Shown here: positions 58,931 to 64,000 of the stretch, piece by piece | How the letters are laid out: each line of letters starts with the position of its first letter | Position numbering within the stretch: the stretch's first letter is position 1 | Assembly: GCF_041153465.1 (NCBI RefSeq) | Contig: NZ_CP154858.1 | Location: forward strand, 1,240,001 to 1,304,000 | Length of the DNA: 64,000 nt | Direction of reading: 5' to 3' | DNA from: Thermohahella caldifontis | GTDB lineage: Bacteria; Pseudomonadota; Gammaproteobacteria; Pseudomonadales; Oleiphilaceae | Position numbers and translations under genes: made by a program | Notes under the pieces: model-generated | Databases searched by the model: none | The model's input: the letters and a program-made list of their open reading frames with translations, nothing else | What the model was told of the DNA's origin: nothing

Positions 58931-60418
58931 ATGAAAACATCTCTTCAGCTGAAGATTGGTCAGCAGTTGACCATGACCCCGCAATTGCAACAAGCCATAC
59001 GGCTGTTGCAGTTGTCGACGCTGGATCTCCAGCAGGAAATTCAGACCGCTCTGGAAAGCAACCCCATGCTGGAGGTGGCCGAGGATCTGCCCCCTGCCCC
59101 GTCCGAAGGCAAACAGGATGAGAGCGGGGCTCATCAGGATACCGAAGCGGAATCGGCCCATGAATCCGATTCGCAACCTGCTGCAGATGAAGGTTTCAAT
59201 GAATCCATCCCCGAAGATCTTCCCGTGGATACGGCATGGGAAGACATCTATCAGGGATCCACGCTCAGTTACGGTTCTGCACCGCCAGACGAAGAGTTTG
59301 ATTTCGAGTCACGCAACTCCCAGACGGAATCGCTGCGTGACCATCTGAGCTGGCAGCTGAATCTGATGCCCATGAGTGAGCCGGACCGGCGAATCGCCGA
59401 AGCCATCATCGACGCCATCGATGATGACGGCTATCTGATGGCCTCGACAGAAGAAATCCTGGAATCGGTCAATCGCGACCTGGAAGAGCCGGTCAATGAG
59501 GACGAATTCAACGCCGTCCTCAAGCGCATCCAGCATCTGGATCCGACCGGTGTAGGGGCACGCAACCTGCAGGAATGCCTGCTGATCCAGCTCAATCAGC
59601 TGGCCCCGGACACCCCTTGGCTGAATCAGGCCCGCAAGGTCGTACACCATTATCTGCACCTGCTGGGCAACCGGGATTACGCTCAAGTGATGCGTCGTGC
59701 ACGGCTCAAGGAGCACGAGCTGAAGGAAGTCCTCCGCCTGATCCAGTCGCTCAATCCGAAGCCCGGAAGCGTCATCAGCACCAGTCAGTCCGAATATGTC
59801 ATCCCGGATGTCATCGTGCGCAAACATGAGGGCGCCTGGCGGGTTGAGCTCAATCCGGAGATTGCGCCACGCATCCGGGTCAACCCCATGTACGCATCTC
59901 TGGTTCGCCGGGCAGACAACAGCGCTGACAACACCTATCTCAAGGATCAGCTGCAGGAAGCCCGGTGGTTCATCAAGAGCCTGCGCTCCCGGAATGAAAC
60001 GCTGCTCAAGGTCGCCACCAAGATCGTCGAGCACCAGCAGGCTTTTCTGGAACACGGTGAAGAAGCCATGAAGCCTCTGGTACTGCATGATATTGCCGAA
60101 GCAGTTGGCATGCATGAGTCCACCATTTCCCGTGTCACAACCCAGAAATATATGCACACGCCCCGTGGCGTGTTTGAGCTGAAGTACTTTTTCTCCAGTC
60201 ATGTCAGTACGGATTCCGGAGGAGAATGCTCGTCTACAGCCATTCGGGCCATGATCCGCAAGCTGATCGCAGACGAGCCTCCAAAAAAGCCGCTCAGTGA
60301 CAGCAAGATTGCTGCACTGCTGGGCGAACAGGGTATTCAGGTGGCCCGGAGGACGGTTGCAAAATATCGGGAGGCCATGAACATCCCGCCGTCCAACGAA
60401 AGAAAGCGCCTGATATGA
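58931..60418 (+). CDS. rpoN: RNA polymerase sigma-54 factor
   Basis: About 495 residues. The N-terminal activator-binding region is Gln/Leu-rich (LQLKIGQQLTMTPQLQQAIRLLQL). An acidic linker follows (about 50-115), then the core-binding domain. The C-terminal RpoN box reads ARRTVAKYREAMNIP near residue 470, just after the SDSKIAALL helix, and the HTH precedes it (HESTISRVTTQKYMHTPRG). Directs -24/-12 promoters such as the one proposed for pilA. The family start is MKTSLQL at 58931; an in-frame ATG two codons earlier at 58925 is equally usable. Confidence 0.97.
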   Translation: MKTSLQLKIGQQLTMTPQLQQAIRLLQLSTLDLQQEIQTALESNPMLEVAEDLPPAPSEGKQDESGAHQDTEAESAHESDSQPAADEGFNESIPEDLPVDTAWEDIYQGSTLSYGSAPPDEEFDFESRNSQTESLRDHLSWQLNLMPMSEPDRRIAEAIIDAIDDDGYLMASTEEILESVNRDLEEPVNEDEFNAVLKRIQHLDPTGVGARNLQECLLIQLNQLAPDTPWLNQARKVVHHYLHLLGNRDYAQVMRRARLKEHELKEVLRLIQSLNPKPGSVISTSQSEYVIPDVIVRKHEGAWRVELNPEIAPRIRVNPMYASLVRRADNSADNTYLKDQLQEARWFIKSLRSRNETLLKVATKIVEHQQAFLEHGEEAMKPLVLHDIAEAVGMHESTISRVTTQKYMHTPRGVFELKYFFSSHVSTDSGGECSSTAIRAMIRKLIADEPPKKPLSDSKIAALLGEQGIQVARRTVAKYREAMNIPPSNERKRLI

Positions 60419-60504
60419 TCAACTGAAATGCGATAGATCAATTCAAAGCCCCACGCTTCTGTTATGCTGAAAGTGGGCCTCAAACAACACAGAAGGAGCC
60501 AGTT

Positions 60505-60807
60505 ATGCAAATCAATATCAGTGGTCATCATCTCGATCTGACCGACGCACTGAAAAGCTACGTCAACGAAAAGATGGAGCGACTCGAGCGTCACTTTGAT
60601 CAAATTATCGGGATTGATGTCACCCTTTCCGTCGAAAAGGAGCGTCAGAAGGCTGAGGCCAATGTGCGCATTCGCGGAAACGATCTGCATGCGGAAGCTG
60701 AAGACAATGACATGTACGCCGCCATTGATCTGCTGGTCGACAAACTGGATCGCCAGCTGGTGAAACGCAAGGAAAAAACTGTTGACCGGAATCACGGCGC
60801 GTCCTGA
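60505..60807 (+). CDS. hpf: Ribosome hibernation promoting factor HPF
   Basis: 100-residue short HPF/YfiA-type protein that binds the 30S subunit and helps 100S dimer formation in starvation. It starts MQINISGHHLDLTDALKSYVNEKMERLERHFDQI, as expected, and has ANVRIRGNDLHAEAEDNDMYAAIDLLVDKLDRQL near residue 50. AAGGAG precedes the ATG. Position between rpoN and ptsN is conserved. Confidence 0.96.
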   Translation: MQINISGHHLDLTDALKSYVNEKMERLERHFDQIIGIDVTLSVEKERQKAEANVRIRGNDLHAEAEDNDMYAAIDLLVDKLDRQLVKRKEKTVDRNHGAS

Positions 60808-60822
60808 TACGGAATCCCTCCA

Positions 60823-61302
60823 ATGAGCGATCAATCCCTGACGATTGAGTCCATCCTGTCTCCCGCCCTGACCCGCCGGGGTCTGGCGGGAACCAGCAAG
60901 AAAAAGGCGCTGGAAGACATTGCCAACATGGTGGCCGCGCATTACCCGTTCCTCGACGAGCACACCCTGTTCAACAACTTGGTATGCCGGGAACGGCTCG
61001 GATCAACGGGTATCGGTCACGGCGTGGCCATCCCCCACTGCCGTCTGGAAAACTGCGACCGGGTAATCGGTGCACTGGTCACACTGGATAATCCTGTCGA
61101 CTGGGATGCCATTGACCAACAGCCCGTGGACATCCTCTTTGCCCTGATTGTGCCTCAGGAGGCCACCGGCGAACATCTGGATCTGCTCAGTCAGCTGGCG
61201 AGACGATTCAACTCTCCGGTATTCAGGGAGGCCATTCGCAACGCCCGGTCTGATGACGAGCTTTTGCGTGTGGCTGTGAGTGATCAGGTGCAAGAGCAGT
61301 GA
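60823..61302 (+). CDS. ptsN: Nitrogen-regulatory PTS enzyme IIA (EIIA-Ntr)
   Basis: 159-residue phosphoryl acceptor of the nitrogen PTS. The phosphorylated His is in GIGHGVAIPHCRL, near residue 72. In other species its state tunes potassium transport and stress responses. It overlaps rapZ by 4 bp, and its donor NPr is encoded two genes on, so the PTS-Ntr branch except PtsP is here. Confidence 0.96.
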   Translation: MSDQSLTIESILSPALTRRGLAGTSKKKALEDIANMVAAHYPFLDEHTLFNNLVCRERLGSTGIGHGVAIPHCRLENCDRVIGALVTLDNPVDWDAIDQQPVDILFALIVPQEATGEHLDLLSQLARRFNSPVFREAIRNARSDDELLRVAVSDQVQEQ

Positions 61303-62162
61303 TGGAGCTGATTATCGTCAGCGGGCGCTCCGGCTCGGGCAAAAGTACCGCCCTGCATGTACTGGAAGATATCGGATTTGACTGCATCGACAACCTGCCT
61401 GCAGACCTGCTTCCCGAACTGATCGAACGCACGTCCCACAGCCGGCAGGCCTCAAGCCTGAAACTGGCCGTCGGTATTGATGCGCGCAATCTGATGGAAA
61501 GCCTGGATACCTTGCCCGACATGCTCGCGCCGCTGCGTGAGCAGGCCAATGTCTGCATTCTCTATCTGGATGCCGATGACGAGGTATTGCTTCAACGCTT
61601 CCACGCCACACGCCGGCGGCACCCTCTGACACGACAGGGCTTTTCACTGGAAGCCGCCATTCAGCAGGAGCGCAAGCGGCTGGACGCCATTGCCAGCTGT
61701 GCGGACCATCGCGTGGATACCTCAGGCCTGTCCCTGTATGAGCTCAGGGACAGCGTCAAGTACATTGTCCTAGGTCATGAAGAGCAGGATCTGGAACTCA
61801 TTATCCAATCCTTCGGATACAAGCACGGCATTCCCCGGGACTCCGACTTCGTATTTGACGTCCGCTGCCTGCCCAATCCTTACTGGGAACCCTCACTGCG
61901 CCCCCTGACCGGAAAGGACAAACCCGTTCAGGACTTTCTGAACAAACATGAAGACACCGCCAGGATGGTACAAAGCATCTTCGGCTTCCTGTCAGACTGG
62001 ATGCCCGGGTTTCGTCAGAACAACCGGGCCTACGTCACCATCAGCGTCGGTTGTACCGGTGGGCAGCACAGATCCGTGTATGTCTGTGAAAAGCTTGCCG
62101 AAATGTTCCGCGACACGTATGCTAACGTCAAAGTCCGGCACCGGGAGCAAGGCGACACATGA
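61299..62162 (+). CDS. rapZ: RNase adapter protein RapZ
   Basis: 287-residue nucleotide-binding protein. Walker A is in VSGRSGSGKSTALHVL at residue 8, and Walker B-like VGIDARN near 58. The C-terminal domain carries VSVGCTGGQHRSVYVCEKLAE near residue 250. In E. coli RapZ binds GlmZ/GlmY small RNAs and controls glmS decay. It overlaps ptsN and ptsO by 4 bp each. Confidence 0.96.
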   Translation: MMELIIVSGRSGSGKSTALHVLEDIGFDCIDNLPADLLPELIERTSHSRQASSLKLAVGIDARNLMESLDTLPDMLAPLREQANVCILYLDADDEVLLQRFHATRRRHPLTRQGFSLEAAIQQERKRLDAIASCADHRVDTSGLSLYELRDSVKYIVLGHEEQDLELIIQSFGYKHGIPRDSDFVFDVRCLPNPYWEPSLRPLTGKDKPVQDFLNKHEDTARMVQSIFGFLSDWMPGFRQNNRAYVTISVGCTGGQHRSVYVCEKLAEMFRDTYANVKVRHREQGDT

Positions 62163-62428
62163 TCGTTGAGCGGATCGAAATCATCAACGAGCTGGGCCTC
62201 CATGCCAGAGCAGCAGCCAAGCTCGTGGGTACAGCATCCCGGTTTGGCTGTGACATCCGACTCACCAAGGATGGCATGACGGTGGATGCCAAAAGCATCA
62301 TGTCCGTCATGATGCTGGCCGCAAGCAAGGGCACCTGGATCGAAATCACCGCTGAAGGTGAGGATGCCGAAGACGCCATTGCTGCCCTCAGGGAACTGAT
62401 CAACAATCGCTTCGGTGAAGAGAAGTAA
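62159..62428 (+). CDS. ptsO: Nitrogen PTS phosphocarrier protein NPr
   Basis: 89-residue HPr-like protein. The phospho-His is in NELGLHARAAAKLV at about residue 16, and the regulatory-Ser region is DAKSIMSVMMLAASKGTW. It passes phosphate from PtsP to PtsN. Start overlaps rapZ by 4 bp; mgtE follows after 24 bp. Confidence 0.95.
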   Translation: MIVERIEIINELGLHARAAAKLVGTASRFGCDIRLTKDGMTVDAKSIMSVMMLAASKGTWIEITAEGEDAEDAIAALRELINNRFGEEK

Positions 62429-62452
62429 CCGACCGATCACCCGGGCCGCGAC

Positions 62453-63814
62453 ATGACCGAAACCTATCCCAGAAGCAAAGCCCGAGCACGTCTGCGCTCT
62501 CTCGCAGAAGCTCTGGATAGTGGTGCGATTGCCCAGGTCTCCAGGATACTCAATTCGGACCTGTCACCCGGCGATATCGCGCACCTGATAGAATCCTCCC
62601 CACCCAAGCAGCGGCGCCTGCTCTGGAGCCTCATTGACCGGGATCTGGAAGGGGATGTCCTGGCCTATGTGGACGACGACATCCGGGCGGAGTTCCTCTC
62701 CGAGCTCAATGCGCAGGATGTTCTGGAGCTGACCGAAGATTTCGAGGTGGACGACCTCGCCGACCTGCTTCAGCAACTTCCGGAGTCGGTGTATGAGGAA
62801 GTGCTGGCCGCCATGGACGAGCGGGATCGCAAACGGGTGGAGGAAGTCCTCTCATACCCGGAGGATTCCGCAGGCGGCCTGATGAATACGGATGTCGTGA
62901 CCATCCGTCCCGACATCACGGTCGATGTCGTATTGCGTTACCTGCGCATGCACAAGCAACTGCCGCCCATGACTGACAGCCTCATCGTCGTCAACCGCAA
63001 GGATGAATATATCGGCATCCTGCCCATTACCCGACTTCTGGTCTCCCAGCCATCGGCAACCGTACGCGAGATCATGCGCACGGATATTGATCCCATCCCC
63101 GTTACCATGCCGGATCGGGAAGTCGCCAACCTGTTCGAACGACATGACCTGGTTTCCGCACCGGTTGTGGATGAAAACGGCCGGCTGGTAGGGCGCATTA
63201 CAGTGGACGACGTGGTGGACGTTATCCGGGATGACGCAGACCATGAAATTCTGAGCATGGCGGGCCTGGATGAGGAAGACGACATGTTTGCGCCCACTCT
63301 CCAGACTGCCCGCAACCGCGCCGTCTGGCTGGGCATCAACCTGGTGACCGCCTTTGTCGCTTCCGCCGTGGTGGGCATGTTTCAGGACACGATCGACAAG
63401 GTTGTGGCACTGGCCGTGCTGATGCCCATCGTCGCCAGCATGGGTGGTATTGCCGGAACACAGGCACTGACGCTGGTGATTCGGGGCATGGCGACCGGCA
63501 AGATCAGCCAAAGCAACTTTCGCTGGCTGATCAGCCGGGAATTTATCGTTGGTGCGCTGAACGGCCTGCTCTGGGCCGTTGTGGTCGCGCTGGGCGCAGT
63601 CATCTGGTTTGACGACTGGACTATAGGCGGTATTATTGCCAGCGCCATGCTCATCAATCTCGTTATTGCCGCTCTGGCCGGTACCACGCTGCCCATGATT
63701 CTGAAGATGCTCAGAATCGATCCGGCACTGGCGGGTGGTGTCATTCTGACCACCCTGACTGACGTGGCGGGTTTCATGTCCTTTCTCGGGCTGGCCACAA
63801 TTGTATATAGCTAG
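62453..63814 (+). CDS. mgtE: Magnesium transporter MgtE
   Basis: 453-residue Mg2+ channel. The N-terminal superhelical domain (about 10-125) precedes two CBS domains (MNTDVVTIRPDITV; MRTDIDPIPVTMPD), then five membrane helices from about residue 285 with GLLWAVVVALG and the ion-path region PALAGGVILTTLTDVAGFMSFLGLA. The acidic residue in TDVAGF is the selectivity site in this family. Usual length is 450. Confidence 0.95.
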   Translation: MTETYPRSKARARLRSLAEALDSGAIAQVSRILNSDLSPGDIAHLIESSPPKQRRLLWSLIDRDLEGDVLAYVDDDIRAEFLSELNAQDVLELTEDFEVDDLADLLQQLPESVYEEVLAAMDERDRKRVEEVLSYPEDSAGGLMNTDVVTIRPDITVDVVLRYLRMHKQLPPMTDSLIVVNRKDEYIGILPITRLLVSQPSATVREIMRTDIDPIPVTMPDREVANLFERHDLVSAPVVDENGRLVGRITVDDVVDVIRDDADHEILSMAGLDEEDDMFAPTLQTARNRAVWLGINLVTAFVASAVVGMFQDTIDKVVALAVLMPIVASMGGIAGTQALTLVIRGMATGKISQSNFRWLISREFIVGALNGLLWAVVVALGAVIWFDDWTIGGIIASAMLINLVIAALAGTTLPMILKMLRIDPALAGGVILTTLTDVAGFMSFLGLATIVYS

Positions 63815-63822
63815 GAAACCTC

Positions 63823-64000
63823 ATGCACAACGATATTCCCGGTGACGAGCCGTTTGAAGACGATGACAACTGGATCAGCAAAACACAGCGCAAGCGGGAA
63901 GCGGAAGCGCTTCAGAATCTGGGCAAGCGCCTGACAGAACTGAAAGCGGAACAGCGTCGTCAGATTCCCATCTCGGACCGGCTGCAGGAGGGTATCGAGA
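63823..64000 (+). CDS. darP: YjgA/DarP-like ribosome-associated protein (partial, 3' end beyond window)
   Basis: The first 59 codons are visible: MHNDIPGDEPFEDDDNWISKTQRKREAEALQNLGKRL and so on. The pattern of an acidic start followed by SKTQ(R/K)KRE and LQ.LG..L.EL is the DUF615 family, now DarP, a 50S assembly factor. AGGAA lies 6 bp before the ATG. It begins 8 bp after mgtE, an order also found in related genomes. Confidence 0.85.
   Translation, partial: MHNDIPGDEPFEDDDNWISKTQRKREAEALQNLGKRLTELKAEQRRQIPISDRLQEGIE

Noticed and set aside
1..64000. CRISPR arrays, tRNA or rRNA genes, prophage or toxin-antitoxin systems
   Set aside because: No regularly spaced repeats, no tRNA- or rRNA-like segments, and no phage or toxin-antitoxin gene were seen; nearly all the window is accounted for by the genes listed, with no gene-free stretch longer than about 300 bp.

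Overview
The window looks like chromosomal DNA of a moderately GC-rich gammaproteobacterium. The gene order from kdsD through lptCAB, rpoN, hpf, ptsN, rapZ and ptsO to mgtE and a yjgA/darP-like gene, and the order mlaFEDCB-ibaG-murA-hisGDC, are typical of the Pseudomonas/Marinobacter part of the class. The DUF1302/DUF1329 pair and a thiolase also fit a Marinobacter- or Alcanivorax-like bacterium. This placement is inferred from synteny and protein character only. I saw no rRNA or tRNA gene and no CRISPR array.

Layout. (1) 1-8336: the start of a type VI secretion (T6SS) operon on the minus strand, tssA-tssB-tssC-tssE-tssF-tssG-clpV. It leaves the window inside clpV, and tssA carries a frameshift. 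(2) 8337-9716: an ISNCY/IS1202-like insertion sequence with a perfect 16-bp target duplication, placed directly upstream of the apparent tssA promoter. (3) 9742-17675: a beta-CASP metallo-beta-lactamase gene, then an AT-richer block of sugar genes (two GT4 glycosyltransferases, a flippase, a GtrB/DPM1-like GT2, and a GT-C-like membrane protein). The GT-C gene lies directly downstream of the major pilin gene, which suggests a pilin-glycosylation locus. (4) 17744-24057: type IV pilus genes pilA and, divergently, pilB-pilC-pilD, continuing into coaE-yacG and a cidA/lrgB pair. (5) 24093-37837: mixed envelope and signalling genes: an unknown secreted protein, trmO, a PilZ protein, a YkgJ-like protein, a frameshifted hybrid histidine kinase, a Na+/H+ antiporter, an ArsR regulator coupled to a DUF3187 protein, a YfaZ protein, a large unknown lipoprotein, a DUF1145 protein, a Bax-like glucosaminidase and a YihG-like acyltransferase. 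(6) 37851-45086: a MalT-like LuxR regulator without a visible P-loop, DUF1329, DUF1302 and a thiolase. (7) 45137-55316: zapE, zapG, and a long minus-strand operon mlaFEDCB-ibaG-murA-hisG-hisD-hisC-nif3. (8) 55553-64000: the LPS export/Kdo, sigma-54 and nitrogen-PTS operon, ending in mgtE and a partial darP.

How they work together. The pilus block makes, assembles and probably glycosylates a type IVa pilin. rpoN in the same window encodes the sigma factor that fits the -24/-12-like sequence in front of pilA. The mla and lpt/kds genes maintain the two leaflets of the outer membrane.

Caveat. Three genes (tssA, pilC, the hybrid kinase) are each broken by one missing base, each time beside a run of five G/C. 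This points to homopolymer errors in the assembly rather than real gene decay, and should be resolved before any of the three is called a pseudogene. I found no convincing wholly new defence or mobile system. The least explained parts are the pilin-glycan locus, the P-loop-less LuxR/DUF1302/DUF1329 unit, the 780-residue lipoprotein and a perfect palindrome between pilA and pilB.
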